NCBI RefSeq assembly: GCF_029674545.1
Contig: NZ_CP121354.1
Span: 1,240,001-1,304,000 of the forward strand
DNA from: Mesorhizobium sp. WSM4904
GTDB taxonomy: Bacteria; Pseudomonadota; Alphaproteobacteria; Rhizobiales; Rhizobiaceae
Direction: 5' to 3'
Length of the DNA: 64,000 nucleotides
Below the pieces are notes generated by a model. The model saw only the letters and a program-made list of their open reading frames with translations, was not told where the DNA came from and made no database searches. The position numbers were made by a program, and so were the translations under genes. Below, piece after piece: positions 36,360 to 45,911 of this stretch. Every line of letters begins with the position of its first letter. Position 1 is the stretch's first letter.

Positions 36360-37630
36360 GAATGAGTTCTCCGGCTAGGAGCTGTTGCAGCAGGGGTGGC
36401 TACATCGCCGGGGATCAAAGCCGCGAGACCTTCCGGCGGCGGCCAGTCGGCATCAGTCGAGGCCTCGGAGCCCGACGCATCCGAGGCCTCATCGGAGGGC
36501 CGACGGACCCAACCGTCGACAATGCGGGAGAGTTCTCGGCGCGGTCGCATCGATCGCATTCGTCGAAGTGCGGTCTGTTCACTGCGAACCAAGCAAGCCG
36601 AACGCGGTGTCCTCGATCGAGGCCTTGATGGGGGGATGATCGACGATCTCTATATTGCTTTGAAGCAGGAAGTTCCGTCGCCATATGTGGTTATCCTGGC
36701 AGCCAGAATTGAGCGGTTGTCGCAAGCACCAAGGCGGTCGCAATGAGTGCAACGAGGCGGAAGTCTGATCGATGGCTGCGGTTCGATGGCCGCGCGATCG
36801 ACAAAATTGAGGTGATGAGTTATCCCTTTTGAAGCCGTTGCTCCCAATTCTGGGATAAGGTAATTGCAGGCGGTCCCAGCAACGTCGGGCGGCCTTTTTG
36901 GTGATCGAATTCATGGGACGACACTCTCGGTCCGTGACGCATCTGCGAATGACTCCGCAAGTTCCGTGCCATCAACGACAAATCTGGCTCTGCTGAGCGG
37001 GTGGTGGAGGCACGAGCGTGGGCTATCCCAAGAGCTTGCCGCAAGGTTGTTCGAAGTTGAGGTGCCGGATAGACCGCAAATATGTCGGGCGGCCTGGGGT
37101 TGGCCAACACGAAGATGCGCAAGTTCAAAAGGACGAGCTGAACCCTTGCCGATATCCATCCGAGGCTGATCTGGAGAAGGTCAAGAACTGCGTCTTGAAG
37201 GCTTCCGCCGCACCGGCAAATGCTAAGCCAAGGTGCTGGGCAAGATGGACAGGGCCATCCAACCCGTCGACTGGACGCTCATTAATGGCGTCGGTGTGGC
37301 TCTGTAGCTGGCGAGAAAAACGCCCTGCTGAAAGACAAAAGCTCGTGTGGCCGGCTCTGAAGGACGGCCAATGAGGCATGCGAGGAGAGGCTATAGTCCA
37401 TTCGTGTAGACTGATCTTGTCCTACGGAGGCGGCTAACCACCCCGCCAGACATCATCGAGGGGAGCGCCACTAGGCTCACCCCAAGTGTTGGTCGTTTCC
37501 ACCTGGTGACCTCGGCCAAGTCACCAAGCCGCTTAGCGCAAGCTTTCGAACTGGATGCTCCCCGGGCACATGATCGGCTAGCGATCCCACCAGTTGAGTT
37601 GCTCCAAGTCGCTGTCTAGCATTCTACATT
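36360..37630. other. 1.3-kb non-coding stretch
   Basis: Several open frames of 60-118 codons exist, but none has a ribosome site or a protein family that I recognise, and they overlap each other on both strands. TTATCCC and GGGATAA near 36820-36860 form a weak inverted repeat. It is probably eroded DNA in front of the P450 promoter. Confidence 0.5.
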
Positions 37631-37633
37631 CTG

Positions 37634-37649
37634 TGTCCGACGCTGGACA
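37634..37649. promoter_or_regulatory. NifA upstream activator site of the P450 operon
   Basis: TGT-CCGACGCTGG-ACA is an exact TGT-N10-ACA, about 85 bases before the sigma-54 promoter. Confidence 0.8.
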
Positions 37650-37732
37650 AGAATGTTGCAATCCCGACCAGCAAGTCAGCGCAGGCGCCACCTGTTGCCC
37701 AGCAAACGGCAAGGATTATCGAAAGACGAATT

Positions 37733-37748
37733 CGGCACGGAGCTTGCA
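37733..37748 (+). promoter_or_regulatory. Sigma-54 promoter of the P450-nifQ operon
   Basis: CGGCACG, GAGC, TTGCA: GG and GC have the exact -24/-12 spacing and only the first T is changed. The predicted transcript start (about 37759) falls next to the first ATG of the P450 gene. Confidence 0.78.
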
Positions 37749-37759
37749 CCGACGATTGC

Positions 37760-39025
37760 ATGCAAATGCCGACAGCATCTCATGAACGGTCTCTCGATTC
37801 TGGCGCGGTTAAATCGCGGCCGGTTCCAGATCATGTCCCGCCCGAAATGGTGAGGGACTTCAACCTGTTTACGTCGCCCGGCATGTTGCCGACGGCTAAC
37901 GGGGATCCGCATGCAGCGGTTGCTTGCGTTCATGCCGGGCCTCCGATCTTTTATTCAACCAGCAACACGCGCGACGGTCGGGGTACCTGGGTCATCACTC
38001 GCGCGAGCGACCAGCGCCGGGTGCTGCAGGACACCGAAACGTTTTCCAGCCATCGCAGCATCTTCGCCTCTGTGCTCGGCGAGAGCTGGCCGATGATCCC
38101 GCTTGAGCTCGATCCGCCATTCCACGGTGTTTTTCGCTCACTGCTCAATCCGCTGCTTTCGCCAAAGCGGGTAATGGCATTGGAGCCGGCTGTCCGGGAA
38201 CGAGCGATCAAGCTGATCGACAGGATCGCCGCATCAGGCACGAGCTGCGACATCATGAAGGATTTTGCAGTTCCGTTCGCGGTCAATATCTTCCTTCGCT
38301 TTATTGGGCTTTCGGACAACGGACTAGAAACATTTGTCGGCTGGGCTAGAGATCTGCTCCACGGCGATAAGGAGCAACGACCACCCGCAGCCCGGACGAT
38401 CGTGGCCTTCATCGACGAACTTGCCACCGAGCGCCGCAAGGAGCCGGTCGATGATTTCATGACCTTCATCGTGAAGGCAAAGGTCGAGGGTCGTCTGCTC
38501 AGTGACGAAGAAGTCCGTGGCATCGGCGTGCTTGTGTTCGTCGCGGGACTCGACACGGTCTCAGCAGCCATATGCTTCGACTTGGCCCATCTCGCGCGCA
38601 ACCCCAAAGATCAGGAATTGCTACGAAGCGAACCTGACCGGATTGCCGTCGCTGCGGAAGAATTGCTGCGCGCCTATTCGACCATTCAGATGATCCGAGT
38701 GGCAACGAAGGATGTCGACTTCAAAGGCGCGCCGATCCGCAAGGGAGATTATGTTTCCTGTGCCACGATGATTGCCAATCGTGACCCGGCGGAATTCGAA
38801 TGCCCGAATGAGATCGATCTGGCGCGCGAGGACAACCGGCACGCTGCCTTTGGCTATGGTCCCCATCGTTGTCTTGGCTCACACCTTGCCCGGCGGGAGA
38901 TTGTCATTGGCCTGGAGGAGTGGCTGGCGCGCATCCCAGCCTTTCGGATCAAGACAGGGACTGAACCTATCACCTTCGGCGGCCATGTGTTCGGGATCGA
39001 GAATCTGATCCTGGAATGGTCCTGA
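37760..39025 (+). CDS. Cytochrome P450 (CYP127-like)
   Basis: A soluble bacterial P450 of up to 421 residues, with the I-helix [12 protein letters not shown] (oxygen activation), ExxR in EELLRAY and the heme cysteine loop [15 protein letters not shown] (Cys at about 370). It resembles CYP127 of the NGR234 symbiotic plasmid, which I recall (unchecked) as standing in the same gene set before nifQ. Substrate is unknown. The ferredoxin fusion follows after about 30 bases and is the obvious electron donor. The start is uncertain: the first ATG coincides with the predicted transcription start and no ribosome site is seen; the next in-frame ATGs are at 37766 and 37847. Confidence 0.9.
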   Translation: MQMPTASHERSLDSGAVKSRPVPDHVPPEMVRDFNLFTSPGMLPTANGDPHAAVACVHAGPPIFYSTSNTRDGRGTWVITRASDQRRVLQDTETFSSHRSIFASVLGESWPMIPLELDPPFHGVFRSLLNPLLSPKRVMALEPAVRERAIKLIDRIAASGTSCDIMKDFAVPFAVNIFLRFIGLSDNGLETFVGWARDLLHGDKEQRPPAARTIVAFIDELATERRKEPVDDFMTFIVKAKVEGRLLSDEEVRGIGVLVFVAGLDTVSAAICFDLAHLARNPKDQELLRSEPDRIAVAAEELLRAYSTIQMIRVATKDVDFKGAPIRKGDYVSCATMIANRDPAEFECPNEIDLAREDNRHAAFGYGPHRCLGSHLARREIVIGLEEWLARIPAFRIKTGTEPITFGGHVFGIENLILEWS

Positions 39026-39054
39026 AGTTTCAGCCAACGACATTGGAGTTCGCT

Positions 39055-39903
39055 ATGCGTGTCGTCGTACATAAAGCCAGATGCCAGGGTCATGCGCGCT
39101 GCTGGGCGCGGGCGCCGAGAGTCTTCAAGCTTGATGACGCCGGCTACATCTTGCCCGGTGATATTGATGTTGCCGATGGGGAGCAACTGCTTGCCTCAAA
39201 AGGGGTACGAGCCTGCCCCGAACAAGCTCTGGAAGTTGACGAGCCCCCCGCTAACTCAGTTGTAGAGAGAGACACACGCAAAGTGCAGACTGGCATCGGG
39301 AAGGACAAAACAATCATACAATTCGCGACAGACCCTGTCGACCACGCGAAAATTACCGAACTGCGTGACCGAGAGGCGATCCGCAACTGCCTGTATCGGT
39401 ACTGCCGCGGGATAGACCGCGCCGATGAGGCGGCGCTGCGTAGCGCATACTGGCCCGAAGCGTATGACAGGCACGGTCCCTATTGCGGACCGGCAGAGGA
39501 CTTCATCCAATTTGCTCTCGGTCTGCCGGGGCACCGTAACATCCATCAAATCACGAACAGCCTGATCGACTTCATCAGTTCAGCAGAGGCCGCGGTCGAG
39601 AGCTATTTCACCGCGCTGCAACGCGGACCGGATACAGACCAAGAAATACGTCAGACGCTGCTTTGCGGCCGTTACTGCGATCTGTTTCAGAAGAGGCAGG
39701 ACGAGTGGCGAATTGCGGAACGGACAGTCGTCTACGATTGGGTTGAGGAGCAAATCCCGCCAGCGATTCTTGAGGCAGATAGGTTCGGCCGGCGACAGCC
39801 GATTGGAGCACCACATCCAGACGATCCCATCTACCAGTTGCTCAAGGGTCACATCCCCACCGACCAAGATGGCGTCGAGGGTCCCCAACTGGGAGCTGCA
39901 TAA
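39055..39903 (+). CDS. Ferredoxin fused to an NTF2/SnoaL-like domain
   Basis: Residues 1-65 form a [3Fe-4S]-type ferredoxin ([22 protein letters not shown], then [10 protein letters not shown]), typical of P450 partners. After a linker, residues about 98-235 resemble the SnoaL/NTF2 fold of small hydroxylases and isomerases ([44 protein letters not shown], then [26 protein letters not shown]). The start behind TTGGAG is chosen over a frame that begins 13 codons earlier inside the P450 gene. The fusion suggests that the electron carrier and a substrate-handling enzyme of one pathway travel together. Function is inferred only from domains. Confidence 0.82.
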   Translation: MRVVVHKARCQGHARCWARAPRVFKLDDAGYILPGDIDVADGEQLLASKGVRACPEQALEVDEPPANSVVERDTRKVQTGIGKDKTIIQFATDPVDHAKITELRDREAIRNCLYRYCRGIDRADEAALRSAYWPEAYDRHGPYCGPAEDFIQFALGLPGHRNIHQITNSLIDFISSAEAAVESYFTALQRGPDTDQEIRQTLLCGRYCDLFQKRQDEWRIAERTVVYDWVEEQIPPAILEADRFGRRQPIGAPHPDDPIYQLLKGHIPTDQDGVEGPQLGAA

Positions 39904-40051
39904 GTGGGTAGGAATGGAGGATGAGCGCCCTACGGGAACGACATCTGTGTGGGGCCGCGACTGGCGGTCACTGCAACGATTTGGCTCGGCCCTTCATTCC
40001 GCCCAAGGTTGATGGGCTGAGATCACAAGCGGTCATCGTGGAGAAGCTCTC

Positions 40052-41653
40052 GTGAAACTGGCAGCACGCACCGTAATCATCACAGGCGCTGCGGGCGGGA
40101 TCGGCCGTGCCCTGGTCGATATCCTTGCCGCGGACGGAGACACTGTAGTTGCGGTGGACCTTCCGGGCAGTGGTGTGGTTGAACTGGCTCGGGATCTCGG
40201 GTCGCCGCACGTCGGTCTGGAGTGCGATGTGTCGCGAGAGAAGGACATGCTCTCACTTTTCGGCCAGGTCGAAGCACGGTTCGCGCAAATCGATGTCCTC
40301 ATCAACAATGCGGCGGTTGGACCCACGATGGATAGGATCATCGACACCGCTGTCGATACCTTCCGACGCGGCGTGACAGTGAACCTTATTGGGCCATTCG
40401 TTATGGCCCGGGAAGCGGCGCGGCGCATGAAGCCGGGCGGTGCGATCGTCAATGTGGCTTCGATGGCGGGCGTGGTCGGCAATCCCAGGCGCAACGCCTA
40501 CGCAGCCTCGAAAGCTGGCGTGATCTCGTTGACAAAGTCCCTTGCATGCGAGTGGGCTATGCGAGGAATCCGCGTCACGGCGGTGGCGCCGGGCTCCGTC
40601 CGCACCCCAATGGTCACAGAACTGGCACGCGCTGGCAAAATGGACCTCGCGGCGATACGCCGCCGCGTGCCGATGGGGCGCTTGGCTCGCCCCGACGAGA
40701 TCGCCAGGGTCGTGCGTTTTCTGAGCAGCACGCAGGCGCGCTACATCACCGGCTCGGTGCTGGCAGTCGACGGAGGCTGGATGTCATTCAACCAGCCGGG
40801 GGATGCTCACCCGCCGGTGGATGGTGCGCTCCAAGCCGAGCTCTCCTGTCCGGCCGAATGCACAGATGCGCGAATCGTGCTCGTCACCGGTGGCGCAAAA
40901 AGCATTGGCGCGGCCGTCGCTCGCCGCTTTGCCGCGAACGGCGACACCGTCGTGATTGCTGATAAAGATGGCACTGCAGCGGCAGAGCTGGCTACATCGC
41001 TCCCCGGCAAGCATCTGGCGAAATCGCTGGACGTGGCCGTCGAGAGCGATGTGGTGTCGATGTTCGAAGAACTGAGGGGACGCTTCGGGTATATCGATGT
41101 TCTGGTCAATAGTGCTGATACCGCCGACAGGATTGTGCCTGCGATCGAGCAACTGTCGAAACAGCTCGAACACGTCCTGGATGTCAACCTTACCGGCGCC
41201 TTCACCTGCGCGCGCGAAGCGATCAAGGCTATGCGCCCGGGCGGCGTGATCCTCAATCTCGGGTCGATCGACAGCTTTCTGCCGTTCGCGCCGCGCCATG
41301 CCTACGGCGCCTCCAAGGCGGGGATGGATATGCTGACCCGTTGCATGGCGGCCGAACTCGGGCCGGTCGGAATTCGGACAGCCACCGTCGCTCCTGGCCA
41401 CATCCGCACGCCCGCACTTGCTCAGTTGGCCAAAGCCGGCCGCATCGACCTGACAGCAATCGGACGACGCATCCCCATGGGCAGGATGGGACGGCCAGAA
41501 GACGTCGCAGATGCATCGTTCTTCCTTGCTTCGTCTGACGCCTCATACATCAACGGCTCGATCCTCTACGTGGACGGCGGCTGGACCTCGTTCGGTGATG
41601 CGGGAAACGCCAGCGAGCTCTATGACGAATGTTTTGCGGAGGCCGCAGGTTAA
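40052..41653 (+). CDS. Tandem short-chain dehydrogenase/reductase (two domains)
   Basis: The 533 residues hold two SDR domains in a row. The first (1-250) has TGAAGGIG, NNAAVG, a catalytic serine in VASMAG and YAASK; the second (about 272-515) has TGGAKSIG, NSADTADR in place of NNAG, GSIDS and YGASK. Both carry the catalytic serine, tyrosine and lysine, so both may be active, perhaps on successive or opposite hydroxyl groups. It starts with GTG behind GTGGAG. A similar double SDR, y4vI, is recalled for the NGR234 symbiotic plasmid. It is the third gene of the P450 operon. Confidence 0.85.
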   Translation: MKLAARTVIITGAAGGIGRALVDILAADGDTVVAVDLPGSGVVELARDLGSPHVGLECDVSREKDMLSLFGQVEARFAQIDVLINNAAVGPTMDRIIDTAVDTFRRGVTVNLIGPFVMAREAARRMKPGGAIVNVASMAGVVGNPRRNAYAASKAGVISLTKSLACEWAMRGIRVTAVAPGSVRTPMVTELARAGKMDLAAIRRRVPMGRLARPDEIARVVRFLSSTQARYITGSVLAVDGGWMSFNQPGDAHPPVDGALQAELSCPAECTDARIVLVTGGAKSIGAAVARRFAANGDTVVIADKDGTAAAELATSLPGKHLAKSLDVAVESDVVSMFEELRGRFGYIDVLVNSADTADRIVPAIEQLSKQLEHVLDVNLTGAFTCAREAIKAMRPGGVILNLGSIDSFLPFAPRHAYGASKAGMDMLTRCMAAELGPVGIRTATVAPGHIRTPALAQLAKAGRIDLTAIGRRIPMGRMGRPEDVADASFFLASSDASYINGSILYVDGGWTSFGDAGNASELYDECFAEAAG

Positions 41654-41791
41654 TTGCCAGGCCTTCGCAGGGCGACCGGCCGAGCATTATGAAGCCTCGG
41701 CTCCACGACGCACCTGAGGTGCTTGAGATCCAAGCATGCGCATGCCGAGCACATTCCCGGTCGGCTGACGTGTCTATAACGAGGAGAAATC

Positions 41792-42844
41792 ATGGAATTT
41801 GCCACTTTCATTCTGGCCGCCCAGCGTGGCTATCACCAATCCTCAGAAAGCGTCATCCGCAACTCCATCGAACAGGCCGTCGCTTCGGAGCAGGCTGGGT
41901 TCAACACCGCGTGGTTTGCTGAGCACCACTTCAACAATTACAGCCTCATACCATCCCCGCTGATGATGGTGGCGCACTGCGGCGGCTTGACAAGCACGAT
42001 TCGCCTGGGCACTGCCGTCTGCGTGCTGCCGCTTTACCAACCGCAGCGCCTGCTGTCCGAGATCGGCTTCGCCGACATCGTTGCGAACGGCCGTCTCGAG
42101 CTCGGCGTAGGCTTGGGATACCAGCAGTTCGAGTTCGAACGGTTCGGCGTGGACATCGATGAGGCGCCGGCCGTCTTTTCGGAATACCTGGACATCATTC
42201 TCAAGGGCCTCAACCAAAACGTCTTCGAACACGACGGCCAGTATGAGAAGATCCCCCCAACAGCGATTTCGGTCCGCACAGTCCAGCAGCCGACGCCGCC
42301 TATCTGGATCGCTGGCGGAGCCGCACGGATGGCTCGGGCCTACCGCGAGGGGCACAATTTTTTTGTCACAGCCTTCCACGACGGCTTAGAGACTTTGACC
42401 ACACTGCGTGAATCAGTCGAGAGGGCGGCGGCATCCGAGGAAAAGAACGTCACCGACGTCAAGATATCGCTGCTGCGCTGCTGCTATGCCAGCCACGACG
42501 AGTTGGAGATCAACAGCTATCTCGACAATGCCCGCTTCCAGCGCCGGCTTTCTGAAGCCCTGCATCAGCGTCGCCAACAGAGCCACGATGGCTACCTGCT
42601 GCAGGAGACACCGACCCAGCAGGATCTGTCCTTCGAGACCATGCGCAAAAATTTGCCGATTGGCAGCGTAAATCGCGTGATTGATCGCCTGCTGGAAGAG
42701 ATCGATATCTTGAAACCGGACCAGATCGCAGTTCAGACTCAATTGGGCGACTTCGACCAAAAGACGATGCTGCGCCAGATCGAGCTCTGGGGCGACAAGA
42801 TCATCCCTGCGGTCAACAAGGCGCTTTGTCATGCCGGAAGCTGA
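41792..42844 (+). CDS. Luciferase-like flavin monooxygenase (LLM family)
   Basis: The 350-residue protein has the bacterial-luciferase-type TIM barrel: MEFATFILAAQRGYHQ, FNTAWFAEHHFNNYSLIPSPLMMVAHCGGLTSTIRLGTAVCVLPLYQPQRLLSEIGFADIVANGRLELGVGLGYQ, and PPIWIAGGAARMARAYREGHNFF. Such enzymes use reduced FMN and oxygen to hydroxylate or cleave small molecules. The start lies behind CGAGGAGAAATC. It is the fourth gene of the operon and overlaps nifQ by 14 bases. Oxygen use in a nitrogen-fixing cell is notable. Confidence 0.87.
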   Translation: MEFATFILAAQRGYHQSSESVIRNSIEQAVASEQAGFNTAWFAEHHFNNYSLIPSPLMMVAHCGGLTSTIRLGTAVCVLPLYQPQRLLSEIGFADIVANGRLELGVGLGYQQFEFERFGVDIDEAPAVFSEYLDIILKGLNQNVFEHDGQYEKIPPTAISVRTVQQPTPPIWIAGGAARMARAYREGHNFFVTAFHDGLETLTTLRESVERAAASEEKNVTDVKISLLRCCYASHDELEINSYLDNARFQRRLSEALHQRRQQSHDGYLLQETPTQQDLSFETMRKNLPIGSVNRVIDRLLEEIDILKPDQIAVQTQLGDFDQKTMLRQIELWGDKIIPAVNKALCHAGS

Positions 42845-43457
42845 AGCCGGCCGTTACGATGATGGCTGCCTATCCAGCGCGCAATGGCGTGGGTCCGAGC
42901 TAGGGAGGAGCTTCGATCAGCATGTGCTGCCCTGCGTACATTCACGTTCGCTTGAGGAGGTCCAGGCGGGCGAGGTGTTGGCGACGGAGGGGACAGGCCT
43001 TTCGTCTGTCGAATTGCGTGATGTCTTGGCCGCAACTTTCCCGTCTACCTCCAGCAGCGTATTCGCTTTGGAGGAGTTGAGCGAGCCCGAGCCGGAACTG
43101 GAAGAGGAACTGCTACGCCGGCTGCTGCTAGCGCATGCTGCGCCGGCCGACCCGGCGAGCGCCCGCTTGGCCAAGATCATCGCCCGGCGTGCGATGCGCA
43201 TGGACCATCTTTGGCGGGATCTTGGCCTCTCAAATCGCGCTGAGCTCAGCCGCCTGCTTGCCAGACATTTTCCCGCGCTGGCGGCAGGCAACACAGAAAA
43301 CATGAAATGGAAAAAGTACTTTTACCGCAAGCTGTGTGAGGCCGAAGGCTTTTCGTCATGCACAGCACCCAGTTGCGGGGAATGCCATGACTTCGAAAGC
43401 TGCTTCGGCCCGGAGGAAGTTGAGAGTCGCCTCTCGCCGACCACGAATGTCGGTTAG
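42831..43457 (+). CDS. nifQ: NifQ, molybdenum donor for FeMo-cofactor
   Basis: NifQ passes molybdenum to NifEN/NifH during FeMo-co assembly. The 208-residue product has the conserved core RRLLLAHAAPADPASARLAKIIARRAMRMDHLWRDLGLSNRAELSRLLARHFPALAAGN and the C-terminal cysteine motif C-X4-C-X2-C-X5-C (CTAPSCGECHDFESC). It overlaps the end of the flavin monooxygenase gene and is thus locked into the P450 operon. Its stop overlaps that of the convergent rpoN2 by four bases. Confidence 0.94.
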   Translation: MPEAEAGRYDDGCLSSAQWRGSELGRSFDQHVLPCVHSRSLEEVQAGEVLATEGTGLSSVELRDVLAATFPSTSSSVFALEELSEPEPELEEELLRRLLLAHAAPADPASARLAKIIARRAMRMDHLWRDLGLSNRAELSRLLARHFPALAAGNTENMKWKKYFYRKLCEAEGFSSCTAPSCGECHDFESCFGPEEVESRLSPTTNVG

Positions 43458-44887
43458 TCACTTCGCTTGATCGCAGCTGCGGACAAACGCTTATCGCGGC
43501 GCCGTCGTATGGAGGAAGGGATGTTCATCGCCTCGCGATATTTGGTGACGGTACGGCGAGCGACATCGATGCCGGTCTCCTTGAGTTGAGCAACGATGTC
43601 TTCGTCGGAATGTACCTTGTCGAGCGATTCTTCGGCTATGATTGCCTTGATCCGATGGCAGACAGCTTTGGCGGAGTGCGCATCGCCGCCCTCGCAGGAT
43701 GCGATTGGCGCAGCGAAAAAATACTTCAGCTCGAACACCCCGCGCGGAGTCAACATGTACCTGTTCGAAGTCACCCGGCTTACCGTCGACTCGTGCATGC
43801 CGATCTCGTCAGCGACATTTTTGAGACAGAGAGGCCGCAGATGGGCGGCGCCGTGTGTAAAAAAGGCATCCTGCTGGCGCACGATTTCGGTCGCAACCTT
43901 AAGGATCGTCTTAGCGCGCTGCTTGAGACTGCTGATCAGCCAGTTCCCTTTTTCCTGGCAATTGTCGAGAAACGCTTTGCCTTCCGGATTTTGCTTGGTC
44001 AGCTGCGAGATTTCGGCGACATAGGTGTGGTTGATCAACACTTTGGGCAGCGTGGCCGGATCAAGCTCCACCCGCCATCCACCTTCGGACTTGGGCATTA
44101 CCCAGACGTCCGGTACGATGGTTTCCGGCGTCCCGGACTGGAACCGGTCTCCAGGCTTGGGATCGAGCGCGCGGATTTCGTTCCTCATGTCGAGGAGATC
44201 CTCCTCGTCGACTCCGCAACGCTGCTTCAATCCCTGAAAATCCCCCCGTGCAAGCATCTCGAGATTGGCGACCAAAGCTGCCATAGCCGGGTCGAACCGG
44301 TCTTGCTGGCGCAGCTGAATCTCCAGGCATTCGCTGAGAGTTCGCGCAAAAATGCCCGGCGGATCAAATTGCTGCAAGATTCCGATGACCCGTTCCACAT
44401 CAGCTTGCCGAACGTTTAACGTCCTGGCCAGATCGAAAAGGTTTACCTGAAGATAGCCAGTGTCCTCCAGATGAGCGGCGAGCTGTCCGGCAATCAGCCG
44501 CTCCTGGGGGGTGAACGGGTTGAGGGCGACCTGGCGGGCGACATGGTCGTGCAATGTTTCGGTGTGGGCGGTAAACTCCTCGACGGCAGGTCGATCGTTG
44601 CCGCTACTGCGTTGCGACTTCCATTGCCCGCGCCCGCCAGACGGCCCGCCAATGGGCGATTCGCCGATTTCGCTTCTGCTTTGACTGCTCCGCTGATCCA
44701 CCCCTGGCAGCGGCGAATCGTCGTCAAACGGGTCAGGCTTCAAAACGGGGTTCTTCTCGAGTGCCTGCTGCACGAGCTGATGGAGTTCAGTATGCGTCAA
44801 TCGCAGCAAGCGAATAGCTTCAATGGCTTGAGGCGATAAGACCATACGTTGCTTCTGGCGTTGAAGCAGGCTTGCTGAGAGATGCAT
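43454..44887 (-). CDS. rpoN: RpoN2, sigma-54 factor
   Basis: Sigma-54 is needed for all -24/-12 promoters of nif and fix genes. The 477 residues show the N-terminal activator-interacting region (QRQKQRMVLSPQAIEAIRLLRLTHTELHQLVQQALEKNPVL), a glutamine/serine-rich acidic linker, the core-binding domain, and the RpoN box ARRTVTKYREAMNIPSS near the C-terminus. Rhizobia often have a second, symbiotic copy (rpoN2 in R. etli and NGR234); position here next to nifQ and prxS matches that copy. It is about 70 bases behind prxS on the same strand. Confidence 0.95.
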   Translation of the reverse strand: MHLSASLLQRQKQRMVLSPQAIEAIRLLRLTHTELHQLVQQALEKNPVLKPDPFDDDSPLPGVDQRSSQSRSEIGESPIGGPSGGRGQWKSQRSSGNDRPAVEEFTAHTETLHDHVARQVALNPFTPQERLIAGQLAAHLEDTGYLQVNLFDLARTLNVRQADVERVIGILQQFDPPGIFARTLSECLEIQLRQQDRFDPAMAALVANLEMLARGDFQGLKQRCGVDEEDLLDMRNEIRALDPKPGDRFQSGTPETIVPDVWVMPKSEGGWRVELDPATLPKVLINHTYVAEISQLTKQNPEGKAFLDNCQEKGNWLISSLKQRAKTILKVATEIVRQQDAFFTHGAAHLRPLCLKNVADEIGMHESTVSRVTSNRYMLTPRGVFELKYFFAAPIASCEGGDAHSAKAVCHRIKAIIAEESLDKVHSDEDIVAQLKETGIDVARRTVTKYREAMNIPSSIRRRRDKRLSAAAIKRSD

Positions 44888-44955
44888 GTTGAACCGTGAT
44901 CTGCCGAGGAGGCTCTAGTGTGTGCTTGGGTTGTGTGAGACTTTCCACTTCTGGG

Positions 44956-45489
44956 TCATGCCGCCGCCTTCAATTTGTCGAGAACGTTTTGCGGGGATGA
45001 AACGCCATAGGGGTCCGTCTCGCAGTTGTCACAGAAGCCTTCCTCCTCGAACCACTGCTCCACCACGCCATCGTCGATCAGAGCGGCGTATCGCCAGGAG
45101 CGCATGCCAAAGCCCAGATTGTCCTTCGCGACCAGCATGCCCATTTTGCGCGTGAACTCGCCCGACCCGTCTGGGATCAGCTCGATCTTCTGCAGCCCCA
45201 AGGACTTTCCCCACGCATTCATGACGAAAGCATCGTTGACCGAGACGCAGTAGATCGCGTCAATTCGCAGTTCCAGAAATTGATCATAGAGTTTTTCGAA
45301 ATCGGGCAGTTGGAAGGTCGAGCAGGTCGGGGTGAAGGCGCCAGGCAGCGAGAACAGGATGATGCGCTTGCCCCCGAAATAATCGTCGGAGGTCTTGTTC
45401 TCCCACTGATAAGGATTTGGCCCCCCGATCGACTCATCGCGAACACGCGTGCGAAAGGTCACGAGAGGAACGTTCTTTCTATAGGTCAT
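44956..45489 (-). CDS. prxS: Peroxiredoxin (PrxS-like, Prx5 type)
   Basis: The 177-residue protein has the peroxidatic motif FSLPGAFTPTCST (Cys at about 57) and the Prx5 context LPDFEKLYDQF and DAFVMNAWGKSLG. It removes hydrogen peroxide and organic peroxides, which fits a bacteroid with intense respiration. In R. etli prxS is joined to rpoN2; the same order is seen here, with about 70 bases between. Confidence 0.9.
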   Translation of the reverse strand: MTYRKNVPLVTFRTRVRDESIGGPNPYQWENKTSDDYFGGKRIILFSLPGAFTPTCSTFQLPDFEKLYDQFLELRIDAIYCVSVNDAFVMNAWGKSLGLQKIELIPDGSGEFTRKMGMLVAKDNLGFGMRSWRYAALIDDGVVEQWFEEEGFCDNCETDPYGVSSPQNVLDKLKAAA

Positions 45490-45601
45490 TGATTTGCTTC
45501 CAGGCCAAAGTGGTACGGTGCATTTTTCGGTTAAACTGAAGCGGCATCGACTTCGGTCGACAGTTCCGGCAGCCTCGCGCCTTGGCGTGGTTGCCTCGGA
45601 C

Positions 45602-45625
45602 CGGTCTTGTGCAAGACCGCCCCCG
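45602..45625 (-). promoter_or_regulatory. Palindrome and weak sigma-54-like promoter before prxS
   Basis: CGGTCTTG-TG-CAAGACCG is an 8-base-arm palindrome. On the minus strand it overlaps CGGGGGC, GGTC, TTGCA, which has a perfect -12 but a poor -24. It lies about 110 bases before prxS. Confidence 0.35.
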
Positions 45626-45895
45626 AGCAGGCACGTTTAACGGCGACGAGCTTCCGCGGAGACGGGGAATTTTGCTCGCGTGCTTTATCGAGCTTTGAGA
45701 GGTAGGCATGGTCTGCAACCGTGATTTTGACTGCGTTCTATCGACCGAGTCGCAAGCGCCATGCCAATTGACCCGATGCCTTGGGTTCACTTCGGTTTTT
45801 GCAGCAACTTTCGTGTTGTGCAGTAATGCCGGTCGATATTATTGCTCAAGCAGCACTGGAAATTGGGTGCGACTCCGTTCGGCAAACCCGGCCTT

Positions 45896-45911
45896 TGTCC
45901 GAAGCCGGACA
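45896..45911. promoter_or_regulatory. Possible NifA site without clear promoter
   Basis: TGT-CCGAAGCCGG-ACA is an exact TGT-N10-ACA. It is about 270 bases from the weak promoter of prxS, farther than usual, and no good -24/-12 was found on the other side. Confidence 0.4.

Noticed and set aside
37760..43457. Rhizobial gibberellin biosynthesis operon
   Set aside because: P450, ferredoxin and SDR occur in both, but only one P450 is present and there is no diterpene cyclase or GGPP synthase gene; the LLM enzyme and nifQ do not belong to that operon.
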